Shown: one piece after another, positions 11,741 through 22,449 of the stretch
How the letters are laid out: every line of letters starts with the position of its first letter
Position numbering within the stretch: position 1 is the first letter of the stretch
Assembly (NCBI GenBank): GCA_963978895.1
Contig: OZ022240.1
Coordinates: forward strand, 8,041,550 to 8,105,549
Length of the DNA stretch: 64,000 nt
Direction: 5' to 3'
Origin: Erpobdella octoculata
Lineage: Eukaryota > Annelida > Clitellata > Hirudinida > Erpobdellidae
The notes under the pieces: model-generated
Database searches by the model: none
Seen by the model: the letters and a program-made list of their open reading frames with translations, nothing else
What the model was told of the DNA's origin: nothing
Position numbers and translations under genes: made by a program

Positions 11741-13198
11741 TTAAGTATGAGACAAATGTGCAATAGCACGCAGATATGTCAAAACGTCTGTTCTTCCATA
11801 TCCATTTACTGCACGCTGAACTTTTCTGACCAATTCGCGATATTTTTTTACACCGACTTCTTCCATTCCAGTGACACCTTGCAAAAAAGCTGCCTTCTGC
11901 TTTTGGCTGTCCTTCCAAAGTCCTTCAATCAGCAACCACAGAGTAGGATGGTCGCACATGAAAAGTTATTGGATTCCATGATGCCATCCCTCGACGATGT
12001 TCGTAGTACGAGCGACGCCGTCGCCAGCAGATTCGTACTGGTTCCACATTGGTATTGGAAAAGTAGCAGAACCATAATTAATACGCCTGCCCCGTAGTCG
12101 TCTTCCTCTGATGTATGTATGCTCAAAATATGACAGCAGCTCATTCATCTTTTCATGCTCGGGCATGGATTCTGCCAGAAGATCGAATACCTCCATCACG
12201 TCATCCACTGGAATATGTGCCAGAGCCGGGAAACATCTTACGCTAACACGTAGTGCATCGTCGCTGTCATATTCGGTTTTCATACCTATCTCGTTGACTT
12301 TTTGAAGAACACTTTGGTTGAGATGGAAGTAACATCCGGTTACAGAAGCTTCTGGATATCCAGCAGAGAATGCCCCCATCGCAGCTGATTCAAAATCGAC
12401 CAGGATCTTCTTCGGTGATGCAGCTGGTACCAATATCTTGATCTGATCAATAAGACGGTCGTATGTGACTCTAGATTTGTTGGCCAACAAGCAATATAAT
12501 GCCGCTGGGTTGACACCGTTGACGAACTGGAAGTGAATGATGTAAAGCTGGAAATAGATGGCTGGAACAACCTTGAACGTTCCATCGGCGAGCCAAATGT
12601 CGGATCTTGTTATGCCATCCCGAAGAATGTTGTCACCCAAAATGAGTAGCCGATCTTCTCCAGGACCCGAATCAAACAGCAGTAGATCATCAAATCTCAT
12701 CGGAAATTCAAAGTTGAGATCAGTCGGTGTTGGCGGAAGAATTTGAAAATTGTTATCAGATGACAAGACTTTTTGACGATGACGACGAAGAATACGATTC
12801 AGAGAGGTGCGTTTAGGTAATGCCATCAACACGTGTGGATCAAGATCAATCATCACAGCACCTGAAGAAGAACTTGGTGTTGCGACCGTTTCCGTCATTT
12901 TTCTCTTCATCTCCCCAACTGCTTTGCGAGAGAGAGCCGTTGCGACATTGCCATTATGAGTGTGATCTGGAGACTGTTCTCCAATGATTACATCATCTTC
13001 TGTCATCATTTTTGCCTTGCAGTTAAAAATTTGATGCTTACTACAGCGCCACTCCGTCTGACCTTTAGAATTTTCACGAATTCTCCAATATTCATAATTT
13101 AAATGAATAAGTGTTTTTTTTACCGCGTTTTGTAATTCCATACATGAGTGTTCAGGGTTGTTAACGCTACTTTTTAAACAAAAGATAAAATAAAACAA
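11741..13198 (-). pseudogene. MULE transposase with FLYWCH-type domain, one nonsense codon
   Basis: The frame opens at 13198 and runs 410 codons to a TAA at 11968-11966. It then continues in the same frame (LFMCDHPTLWLL) to a natural stop at 11741. An N-terminal FLYWCH-like zinc region is suggested by YEYWRIRENSKG, C and H residues ending DHTHNGN, at about 35-85. The catalytic core of MULE DDE enzymes follows: WLADGTFKVVP, then VDFESAAMGAF, then GCYFHLNQSV, with a C-terminal NIVEGWHHGIQ block. Apart from the TAA replacing a Ser or similar codon, I see no damage. The inactivation may therefore be recent or a sequencing error. It would cut and integrate the surrounding element. Confidence 0.85.
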
Positions 13199-13930
13199 CT
13201 AGACAAGAAATAACATATAGATTTTAAGTTCGAGCAAGCATACGATAACGAAGGAAAAGTTGAAACAGCACCATAAAACTAAATTCGACTGTTTCCGTAA
13301 ACCGTATATGTACACATTCACCAAAGGCCACAAACACGTCGAAGCATCTAGTATCGATCATTTAACACTAAGAGGTCACGCTTCAAAGACACACATGCCT
13401 CGAGCAATCAACAAGTTTGTAGAAAATATGATTGTAATATACACCAATTTTATTCGTCACATACAGTAAATAAAACAGCTGGTCAAGAAATAACGTCATG
13501 ATCTTAAGATCAAGCGAGCAAAAGACAATTGCATTTAAAAAAAACTGCCTTCAACTGTTCGTACAAACTGTAGGTATAAACACACTCAAACAGCCAGATA
13601 CCATACACCTCAAAACATCACTAACACCCGCTATACCACTTCTGCCACGTGCCACACTTCAAAGAGACCCACACGCTCGCTTTAGCAAGGTCAAGAAAGT
13701 TTTCACATTTCAAAGAGACGCCTACGCACGTCGATCAATCAACCAGATTCAGATTTCATGCATACTTCAAATAAAAACTAAATACATTGGAAATCATTTA
13801 AGTGGTATAAAAAAACTACCGCTCTTAACAACCCTGGTTGCCATCACTATTTTTTTAAATTACTGATATGTTTGAAATTTATTTTATCAAAGATGAAAAA
13901 ATACATCAAATTACTTTACGCTGAAAATAT
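13199..13930. other. MULE 1 non-coding interior
   Basis: Two small plus-strand frames (13260-13469 and 13498-13866) show no known domain and look like chance ORFs in less AT-rich internal DNA of the element. Confidence 0.5.
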
Positions 13931-13941
13931 CTTGGATATAT

Positions 13942-14155
13942 ATTGATAAAAGATTTTATTAAATTTTATTAAATATTATATATTGATAAAAGATTTATTA
14001 AATTTTATTAAATATTATATATTGATAAAAGATTTTATTAAATTTTATTAAATATTATATATTGATAAAAGATTTTATTAAATTTTATTAAATATTATAT
14101 ATTGATAAAAGATTTTATTAAATTTTATTAAATATTATATATTGATAAAAGATTT
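13942..14155. repeat. 40-bp tandem repeat, about five copies
   Basis: Near-identical units of TTGATAAAAGATTTTATTAA plus AATTTTATTAAATATTATATA lie directly next to the right minisatellite terminus of MULE 1. Confidence 0.9.
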
Positions 14156-14157
14156 TA

Positions 14158-14330
14158 TTTGATGAATAGTCCTCTTGATGAATAGACATTAGATGAACAG
14201 TCCTTATGATGAACCGTCCTCTTGATGAATAGTCCTTTGATGAATAGTCTCTTGATGAATAGTCCCTTGATGAATAGTCCTTGATGAACAGTCCCTTGAT
14301 GAATCGTCCTTTGATGAAAAGTCCGCATAC
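14158..14330. repeat. Minisatellite terminal inverted repeat of MULE 1, right
   Basis: Units of GATGAATAGTCCTTT type, the reverse complement of the array at 10903-11070 with the same order of variant units. Confidence 0.9.
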
Positions 14331-14406
14331 CCTTTAACGTCTATCAATGGGAAAACCTATTGTAAAAACAGCGATTTTACATTAATATATATATATATAT
14401 TTATTA

Positions 14407-16506
14407 GGGTGAAGCTTATTTTCGAACTTTTAAATTATTATTTTCTTACCCTCTAATTTGTTTTCTATATATAAAAAATATTCTGGCAAAATATGAGCCC
14501 AATTGAACATTATTTAGGGGTAGCTAAATGATGTTAAAGTTTTTATTATTCAAAATCTGCGGTCATTATTTTCTCGCCTTGTACTAATACCAGATTAATA
14601 CCCTAGATACCTTCCAGTTGGGTTTGATTACAAATGGCATATGTGGCAAAAGCAACAAGATCTCAAACAGAGTTGTATCTTCTTGGCAACTCTGTAACTG
14701 AATTAACAGGCAGCAAGATGCCATCTTTGCAATTCTTCCTACATCGTCATCTCGAACTGAAGGAGACTATAAGACAAAAGTCGGTGGTACCATCAGGGAA
14801 ATAGCAAACGTTTCGCAGAAAGCTAAAATCCTGATGAGAAATCACCAAAACTGCCAAACCAAGCTTGAGCAAACATTTGAAAAATGGCATCTTCTGAAGA
14901 AGAACAAATCGAGAACGTCATCAACTCAGTTTGCTAAAGAATCAATTTCTGTTCCGAGACTGGAAGATCTTTTTGATGTCGCTCACGCTGATGCTCTAAC
15001 CATGACGTCAAAATTACAAAAAGATAAAATATTTTTGTTAGCACAACGAGAAAAAAGAAGATGGGGGACGATGGCTGGTGCTATTGAAGACCGGGGCATT
15101 GCCGCTGGTATCCGAGCTATGTGTTTTGATACAACTAGATCAAATACTGGCCAGAACACTGGTGCCTGTGTCCTCATAGAACAGAAACTCAAAAAGGAGC
15201 TTTTGCCACTGGCCTGCAGGCATCATATCATAGAACTGATAATTGATAAGTGTTCAAAGTTTGTAAAAGAGCCAGCACATCTTTTCCCATGGTTCCACTC
15301 TTCAAACGCTTTCAAGTTTATTGGGGATGCTAAGTGTGAACCAGGAATTGAAGCTGATGACGTGGCAAGTCTAGTGGGTGACATTAAGCATGACACCATA
15401 GATTATGCCAACAAGCATCTTGAACAGAGTCAGCCGAGAGATGATTATAAAAAATTTCTGGAACTTGTGATTGTCTTTCTAGGAGCTGTTCATGCCAGAG
15501 GATTGCGATTCCTGTCACCAGGAGCAATGTACCACGCCCGCTGGCTGTCCAAAGTTATTTATAGTTTAAAGATTTGGATGTTCAGGGCTCAATTCCATAT
15601 GACTCACACAGAACTGAAAGGATTACGTGATGTGTGTGTGTTCACAGTACGTGTCTACCTGAAAGCCTGGGTCTCTGCACCGGAAGCACAGGGTGTTCCT
15701 TATATTGACCGTCTACTGCTTAAGTCACTACTTGAATATTCATCAATCACTTGTGGCTCATGTCCCAGGAATTTGTTAGCTTAGCTTTCTTCGACAGTCG
15801 GGTCAGTTCCTCAATCAAGAGGCTGACGGTAGGTGCCATGCAGAATAAAAAAGACCAAGATCAGAATCATTCCAAACAAATCACTGTTGCTCTTGATTCA
15901 TTTAAAGATAAGGACTTGGAAGATTTCATCACAGCAAAGTCAATGACACTGTTTCGCATCATGGAACTTCCAGATGGATTTCTTGCGGTTGATCCAGACT
16001 TGTGGGAAGACTGAGACGACTACAAGAAAGCTGCAGAAATAGTGGAGAACTTAAAAGTTGTTAATAATCACGCTGAGCGTGGAGTGGCACTCATTCAGAA
16101 GTACAGTAGAATTTTAACACATGATGAATCGCAGCTGCAATTTCTACTGCAAGTTGTAGAGGACCATCGCAAAATGTACCCTAAGAGCAGGAAACAGACT
16201 CTTTCATGGCTGTCATAAGTCTATAAACTCTAGTCAGAAACTTAATAGTGAAAATTGAAAAAAGATTATTCATTATTAATGTTTTCATAAATAATTACTG
16301 CTTTTTTTTACAATAAATTACGATATACTCGTAATTTTTGAAATTTTCATAGTTTTTAAAATTTTTGAGGTGCTTGAGCTACCCCTAAATACACAATTTT
16401 TTCTCAAAATTTGTATACAATGTTTTTATACCAAAAGAAATGGATTAATGGGGTAAGACATTCAAAAATAATAATTTTAATTTTTTTGGCCTTATAAACT
16501 CCACCC
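14407..16506 (+). mobile_element. DDE transposon with long imperfect inverted ends, superfamily unassigned
   Basis: The left end reads GGGTGAAGCTTATTTTCG. The right end, reverse complemented, reads GGGTGGAGTTTATAAG. Similarity continues inward for about 120 bp, including AAATTATTATTTT, CTTACCC and a shared TATTTAGGGGTAGCT block (around 14512-14526 and 16380-16392). Both flanks are TA-rich, so no target duplication could be recognised. It encloses a degenerate transposase gene. Confidence 0.7.
14634..16218 (+). pseudogene. Transposase-like protein with FDTT/CRHH motifs, frameshifted
   Basis: A start region MAYVAKATRSQTELYLLGNS is frameshifted near 14800 into a 316-codon frame (14834-15784). 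That frame contains CFDTTRSNTGQNTGACVLIE and LACRHHIIELIID, a spacing typical of DDE/RNase-H-fold transposases. A second frameshift near 15770 enters QEFVSLAFFDSRVSSS. An in-frame TGA at 16012-16014 is followed by a good continuation (NNHAERGVALIQ), ending with a stop at 16216-16218. I recognise the pattern as one found in invertebrate multi-copy proteins but cannot assign a superfamily. At least two frameshifts and one stop make it dead. Confidence 0.7.
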
Positions 16507-16558
16507 AAGAATATATATATTTAAATATTTTTAAATAAATTATCTAAATATAGTTTAC

Positions 16559-17560
16559 TTTCAAAAACCACTTTCAAGGCATCAACAGGATGAATGTTAT
16601 CTTGAATTTGAGTGATCGTCATGTTGGCAAAGCCCATTACAAGAAGAAATGCCAAATTTTTACCAACATCAGAATCCTTAACTTGAATGCCCAGAGTCAT
16701 TGGCAGGGGCGTAGGTATTCAAACTTTTGACGTGACCGATGAGTATCACTTTGTTTGGTAATGTCTTCAAAAAACGATAAATTTAGTTATAAAAGAAATT
16801 TAATTTTGAATTTGCTTATTGTCAGAATCAAATTAAAAATATAAATTTTTTTAGAGTTTAGAATAGATAAGTTGACAAGTCTGAAAAATTAAATTTTTGA
16901 TGAATAGGATCTACACCAGGCTCCTCTATACTGACAGAGGCTGGAGGATGCGCGACTCTTAAGAAATACGATCCTTGAAGGCATTTAATGTTGGAGCGTT
17001 AATTGCCTGTTGCTTAACGGCAACATATAGTGATACGGTACTTTTTTATCGTTTGGCTTTAAAATCAATAAAAATCCACAAAACTTTACCACTAAATATG
17101 TTTTCAATTGCACGGGCAATATGGCTGACACAACGACATCAAATTTCTTTGCCGAGTTAAGCGTACAATTCGTTGGTTCTAGAATGGCAGTATTGACTTT
17201 GTTGCTCTGGCAATTGATTTTTTGAACTCTAAAAATTTCGACAAAAGAGCTTGAATTTGTAACATTGCTGTCAAAACATGTTACTTCCAAATGATGAACA
17301 TCTTTAGAAAAATCATTAAAACAAAAGTTTCAAAAATAAAAAAAAATTAGGCGTTAGATTTAAATAAAAACTAAAAAAAAAATAATTAATTTCTAGAAAT
17401 ACTCAAATTTTGTTTAGCTTATTTTTTCTCGAGTAGATACTACAGTTAGTTTTATTAAACACAAGAGACTGAGGCAGGTGAGTGTGGAGATGGCACGAAA
17501 CTTTAGAATTTTCATCACTCACAGTTTGCACAATCGAACAATTTTACTTGTCATTGCCGC
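16559..17560 (-). pseudogene. PAN/ILEI-like family, pseudogene copy 4
   Basis: Exon 2 is 17301-17090, exactly 212 nt as in copy 2, with VTCFDSNVTNSSSFVEI and a GTAAAG donor. Exon 3 is 16764-16559, with TLPNKVILIGHVKSL, then a one-base frameshift, then TLGIQVKDSDVGKNLAFLLV and a GAAA/GTAAAC donor. Exon 1 is represented only by its 3' half, about 17560-17440 (NCSIVQTVSDENSK, QSLVFNKTNC), and its donor has changed from GTAAG to ATAAG. No exon 4 was found before the DNA transposon at 16506. A CR1-like 3' fragment lies in intron 2. Confidence 0.7.
16806..17035 (-). mobile_element. 3' stub of the CR1-like LINE
   Basis: It matches the 3' end of the element at 3425-4951: ALNAFKDRIS-type C-terminus (here NAFKDRIS then TAA), followed by a shared 3' UTR block GAGGAGCCTGGTGTAGATCC. 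It is extremely 5'-truncated and sits in intron 2 of pseudogene copy 4. Confidence 0.75.
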
Positions 17561-17639
17561 TGTTCTAATGAAGCTGTTAGCAAGAATAGCTGTTTTGTAC
17601 CCGATTGTTATCTGCAGGTCTGAAAAAACTCACGTTGAT

Positions 17640-18850
17640 AGATTATGATACGCTGAACGCGGTTTGTTAGAGCATTTTTTTGCTAAAATGTTTAAATAAA
17701 AAGTTGTTATAATGCATCGAACGTCATCACACATTATAAACAAGTTGAAAATAAACAAATCACCGAAAGCGGGTTTTCCCAATAATTTTGAGATTACGTC
17801 ATTACACAATATTAACAAGTTGAAAATAAATAGAGGTGGTTGTTTTCATAGGCAGTTTCTTCAATATTAGCCATTGAAGGTTGTTTTTTTCGTAGGCGGT
17901 TTTTTTCAAATACAGCCATTCAAAGAAAAGACCATTTTAAATCGTTTTCCCGTAAAAGACATCTGCAACTCGCTGAAAAAACTTTGACGCTTCGCGCGCG
18001 AAGCGTGCGTCAAGTGCTGGTTTCTTCTAAAATTTTGCTAATGCCACATGACAGTATTTTTGTTTTGAGGTATTTTTTTAAACTTTATTGTTGATGCATC
18101 TGTTTTCTTGTATAGTTTTATCAAATTTGCCCTAACATCTTTTTTCCGTTTATTTGCTCCATGAAAGCAGAAAAACTAATTGACGTTATAGCTAAAAATA
18201 TTGTTAGATAAGCAGTTGTAGTAGAAAGTTAATAGTAATAAATTATAAGCTTGCAGTACTGAAAATAAAGTGACATTTTTACAGATTATTGTTTCAAATC
18301 TTGGTAACTAAGTTGTCAAAGACTACATTTCGTTATTTAAAAACTGTTGTTCTTAATTAAATTATAATTAAATATGAATACAAACGTTAGTTTTGTACAT
18401 TTAATTAGGTATGTATTTTTTTATCTGTGATAATATAAATTCTCGTTCATATTAAAATTCAGTTTTATTTTATTTGATTTTAATTGTTAATAACATTTTT
18501 AGTCATATTTAATTCAATTTTTCTATTATTACAACTTAATTTTATATTAAGTACAAATTAATCAAACTAGAAAATTTATTCAACAATTTAAAATCGTGGA
18601 AAAAGTTTTTGTGCGTTTTTAATGTGTTGTTATTGTTCAAATCAAACTCATAAATAAATTAAGTTTATATGTCCATAAACGTAAAATTGTGCTGTAAATT
18701 TTAGTAATTCTTTCATTAATATTAACAGAGTAGTTAAAAAATAGAAATAATTGCAGATGAAAATCTAATATTTCAGTTAGTCAGCTTTCTACTAAAAAGT
18801 CAGACGTAAGCATAAACCAATGATAGAACAACAACAGTGCAAATGTTGAG
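17640..18850. other. Intergenic DNA with a GC palindrome
   Basis: No gene seen. A perfect palindrome GCTTCGCGCGCGAAGC lies inside a longer hairpin TTGACGC...GCGTCAA at about 17985-18014. This stands out in otherwise AT-rich sequence. The segment also has repeated ACAAGTTGAAAATAAA near 17740-17830. Confidence 0.5.
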
Positions 18851-18856
18851 ACAATG

Positions 18857-19262
18857 CTATTGCTTAAATTTTTTTTTATTAAGTACATACGGCAAAACCG
18901 TTTGATTAGTTCTAAAAACTTCGATGAAATTGACTTGCGTCTCATTTTTTTCTAAAATCTTCCAGCCTGGAAAAATAGAAAAGTATAACAGAAAAAACAG
19001 AATAAACAATTATTTTTCTGACAATTTATGGGATGTTTGTCTTATATCAATTTAAATCAAACCCATGTGTTTGAACTATTCTCACTTTCAACAACAAGTT
19101 TCAAGTTTCTGATATTGTTGTTGTTATAAACCTTTGTAATCGTTTTACTTGGAAACCCCTTTTGCAAAACCAAAGCAAAATGTTTTCCTGGTCCTAAATT
19201 TTGAGTTTCTAAGCCAAAGTGCCTATGTCCAACCGTAAAAGGTAGTTTGCGTAATAAAATTC
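18857..19262 (-). pseudogene. PAN/ILEI-like family, 3' portion, copy 5
   Basis: Exon 4 is 18966-18857, encoding WKILEKNETQVNFIEVF and a 35-residue tail, longer than the 17-19 residues elsewhere. Exon 3, from about 19262 to 19086, retains LVLQKGFPSKTITKVY and a GAAA/GTGAGA donor, but its start is degenerate. Upstream, Helitron DNA begins within about 120 bp. No exon 1 or 2 is found. The promoter-like module belonging to this copy appears to be displaced to about 20.87-21.55 kb by that insertion. Confidence 0.65.
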
Positions 19263-19384
19263 AAGTTTAGTTTACGTAACAACGTTTGAGGGCTTCAAGC
19301 AACTTTTAGCAAATCTCTTTTAAATTTTATAGGCTAAAAATAGGAAAAAGTGAACATAAATTCATTTTTAATGAGAAAATTCTC

Positions 19385-19541
19385 GGACTGAGCTCGAGCG
19401 GGAACGGGAACTGGGGAGCAAGCGTGAGCGGGAATGGGAAAGCAACCGGAAGCGAGAGAGCAAGCGGGAAGGAAACGGGAGCAAGAGAGAAAAACGATAA
19501 AAACTCTGAAAAGCCCGAGCAACGCCGGGTTACCCCACTAG
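19385..19541 (+). mobile_element. Helitron-like 3' fragment
   Basis: GC-rich degenerate repeats lead to a CCCGAGCAACGCCGGG hairpin and terminal CTAG before T. The 5' part is missing. Confidence 0.65.
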
Positions 19542-19771
19542 TAGTAAATATATTTTTAAACTTAGGTAGAATAATTTAAAAATGATAAAAATATATGTTT
19601 ATTGTGAATAGCAATGAGTGACAGCAAAAGATTAATACTTAAAATTACGAATTCAACGTGGTTTAACTTAACTTCTTTGGTAGGTAGAATGTTGTCAGCT
19701 TCTTGTTAGCCCAAGCTCCAACAAGTTGTCTAAAACAACACAGCGACTCGTAATCATAATTTATATAAAAA

Positions 19772-20778
19772 CTAGCGGGGTTACCCGGCGTTGACCGGGG
19801 TTTTTAGAGGTTTTTCTAATGTTTGTCTCTCTCGCTCCCGTTTCCTTCTCCACTTTCCCGTTTTCGTCGCGTTCTCGGTCGCTTTCCGCGTTCCCGGTCG
19901 CTTTCCCGTTCCTGGTCGCTTTCCCGTTCCCGGTCGCTTTCCCGTTCCCGCTCACGCTTGCTCTCCCGTTCCCGGTCATGCTTGCTCTCCCATTCCCGGT
20001 CACGGTTGCTCTCCCGTTCCCGTTCCCGTTCACGCTCATTTTCTCTTTTCCATTCTTTCATAACTTCTGTTAGCCTATAAAACGTAAAATAAATTTGCTA
20101 AGACTATATACATATATATATATATATGAATGTTTGTGGGTTAGTTTGTCTATTATAGAAACGGGAAAGCGACCCGGAACGGACAGCAGGCGGGAACGGA
20201 AAAGCAAGCGTGAGCGGGAATGGGAGAGCAAACGTGAGCGGGAACGGGACAGCGACCGGGAACGGAAAAACGACCGGGAGCGGGAAAGCGACCGGGAGCG
20301 GGAAAGCGACCGGGAGCGGGAAAGCGACCGGCAGCGGGAAAGCGACCGGCAGCGGGAAAACGACCGAACACGGGAAAGCGAACAGGAGTGGGAAAGCAGG
20401 TGGGAAAGGAAACGAGAGAGAAAGAGACAAACATTAGAAAAACCTCTAAAAAACACGGGCAACGCCGGGTATCTCCGCTAGTACATACATAAACACACAC
20501 ACAGACACACATACATGCACATACACATACATACATACATACATACATACACACATACATACGCACATACATATATATATAGTTCCCGCTCGCTCACCCG
20601 CTCCGCTCCGCTCATTTTGTGACGGATTTCAAAATTGTTTTTTCTATATTTGATTCCCCTTGACTCTCAAGGTTGTGTGAAAATTTCATTACGATCGGAT
20701 GAATGGTGTAGCAATGCATAAAGGACATGAATATATATATACATATATGCATACAAACATTCATTTTATATATATAGA
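19772..20778 (-). mobile_element. Helitron-like composite with nested opposite 3' end
   Basis: On the minus strand a 5' TC (20778) and the conserved AATGGTGTAGCAATGCATAA block lead to a 3' hairpin and CTAG at 19772-19775. A second 3' end in plus orientation (hairpin, CTAG at 20478-20481) lies within. Both 3' ends are preceded by the 18-bp GC-rich minisatellite (CGGGAGCGGGAAAGCGAC and variants). They face away from each other around a unique TGTTAGCCTATAAAACG segment. Closely related composites occur at 32.3-33.1 and 48.66-49.3 kb. Confidence 0.7.
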
Positions 20779-20869
20779 TATAATAATAAACGTTTTCTGC
20801 GTAATTTTTCACTACAAGTGAAAAAAGTAAAAATTTTCAAAACCGGACAAAGCGGTTTCTTTTGAAGTT

Positions 20870-21560
20870 GTCGACGTGAGAATGTTTCCGCGGTCATTCC
20901 GAGAATTTCCTCGTTAAAAATGAATTTATGTTCACACTGCTGGTCTCTATTAGTTTCATTATTGTACTTTAGTTTTTATCACAATAAACGATTTAATAAT
21001 TTAAAATAACGTTTATGTCGATGCAAAATAAAAAATAGAAAACATTTTTTTAAAGTTTTGAGCTCTATTAAGCATTTTCTTTATTTTCAAATTACTTGAA
21101 ACGACAAAAATTTATTTTGAATTTAAAACAATTTTATGTGGATTGAGCTTCCATGTGTTTTATTGGTTTTCAAAAAAACTTATTAAGTTGTTATTTAAAT
21201 AAAACATAAATAAACTAATAACTACAGAAAGTTTTTTAAGTCAAAGCAAACAAAAAATAAAAGTCTCTTTCATCGCAACTTAGCCGAAAACAGTTGGGAA
21301 AAATTAATACTTCCAAATAACCGTTTGTCTATAAAACACAAAAATGCTTTTCCAAGTTAACGTTTACAATTTGTTTTATATTTTTTTGCCATCAATTCTA
21401 ACAAAAAACGTTTTTGTGTTTCAACTAAAGCAGCTTTTTTATAGAACTAATTTGCCATCCGTTCAACCTTCCATTCAAACTTTGTCGGTCGTGTTCTCTT
21501 CTATTAAAGCTTTTAGCAAGAATAGTACATTTTACAGTTTTTTATAGTTTTTTATTGAGT
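20870..21560 (-). promoter_or_regulatory. Conserved upstream module of the PAN/ILEI-like family, displaced copy
   Basis: This matches the 5' flanks at 23.93-24.65 and 26.99-27.80 kb: a TTCCTCGTTAAAAATGAATT block, a TATGCAAAATAAA block, and a distal TCTATTAAAGCTTTTAGCAA block. Removing the 1.0-kb Helitron composite would put it about 1 kb before copy 5, the same distance as in other copies. A regulatory role is inferred from conserved position only. Confidence 0.45.
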
Positions 21561-22280
21561 TGAATTTTTTCCGGATAGGAGTTGTAGTTGCAATCGCTAA
21601 TCTTGTGGTGTAGAAAAAATGACACTTGCATGTACGATCATAGTCAAATCCTGCAGGCGTCACCAGCGTTGGCAAAGACTTTGGATAGAGTATTGGTATG
21701 CTGTGGCTGGCGCTGGTTGTTTTGTAAACTGGGTCCAGGTTGACTGAAGTTAGTGAAGTGATTCGTGGCTAAGAGAACTAAGGATTAAAGCTACGTTAAA
21801 CAATGTCAAACTTTATTCAAGTAATAACTGGCTTACAACTTTTTTAATAAAATCTTGTTAAAAATATTTTAGGGGTTTGATAATAAAGACTAGATTTTGG
21901 CAAAATCGAAAGCTTATGATCTCATGCAAGCTTAAAATATTATTGTTTTTTTTTTAAAACTTTTGTTAATTGACAAATGTGTTGTATTGTATTGTATATA
22001 ATATTGGTTTGTAAGTTAACTTTTTTTAATTTGGTACACAGCTTGTATTATAAACTTAACTAGTAAAATTCAAAACCTTTAATAAACAATTAAAATAATA
22101 ATAGTATTTAAATTAATTAAAATTACAAAAATATTTTCGTGTGTGAATTGCTGTTTTCTGCATAAATCAGAGAATGTGCTTTTACAACAATAAAAATAGA
22201 AAATAGAAATAAATGTAGGTGAACATAAATAATTATGACAATGTCACTTCCAAATAACATCACATGTGCATAAAACGTTG
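21561..22280. other. AT-rich intergenic DNA, no gene seen
   Basis: No domain-bearing ORF, RNA gene or clear repeat structure recognised. Confidence 0.5.
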
Positions 22281-22287
22281 ATGATAA

Positions 22288-22441
22288 ACAAGTGCAAATG
22301 TTGAAGAAAAAATTTGTTATTGATTCATTAAAAAAATTTTCAATTTGAAAATTTAATGATTTAAACAAGTGCAATTGTTGAAGAAAAAATTTGTTATTGA
22401 TTCATTAAAAAAATTTTCAATTTGAAAATTTAATGATTTAA
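22288..22441. repeat. 77-bp direct tandem duplication
   Basis: Two almost identical units beginning ACAAGTGCAAATGTTGAAG start at 22288 and 22365. A third start is at 22442. Confidence 0.9.
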
Positions 22442-22449
22442 ACAAGTTC

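Larger units (their letters stand above)
10892..14340 (-). mobile_element. MULE transposon 1, inserted in the LTR
   Basis: A 3449-bp element is flanked by a perfect 9-bp target duplication CCTTTAACG (10883-10891 and 14341-14349). Nine bp is the Mutator-superfamily value. The ends are inverted minisatellites: units of about 15-19 bp such as GGACTATTCATCAAA run from 10903 to 11070, and the reverse complement runs from 14158 to 14330. It contains a FLYWCH/MULE transposase on the minus strand, a nested Helitron (11172-11612) and a 40-bp tandem repeat. Removing it restores a 187-bp LTR, so it is younger than the LTR element. Confidence 0.92.

Noticed and set aside
10903..14330. CRISPR-like array of short direct repeats
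   Set aside because: Units abut with almost no unique spacers, occur as an inverted pair at transposon ends, and the genome is eukaryotic. They are minisatellite TIRs.
19761..20481. Several 80-130 codon ORFs rich in RSRSLS, GNGKAT or RERESD on both strands
   Set aside because: All frames of the 18-bp minisatellite are open, so these are composition artefacts inside Helitron-like DNA and not SR-type proteins. The same holds for 32.3, 48.8, 52.3 and 57.5-58.1 kb.
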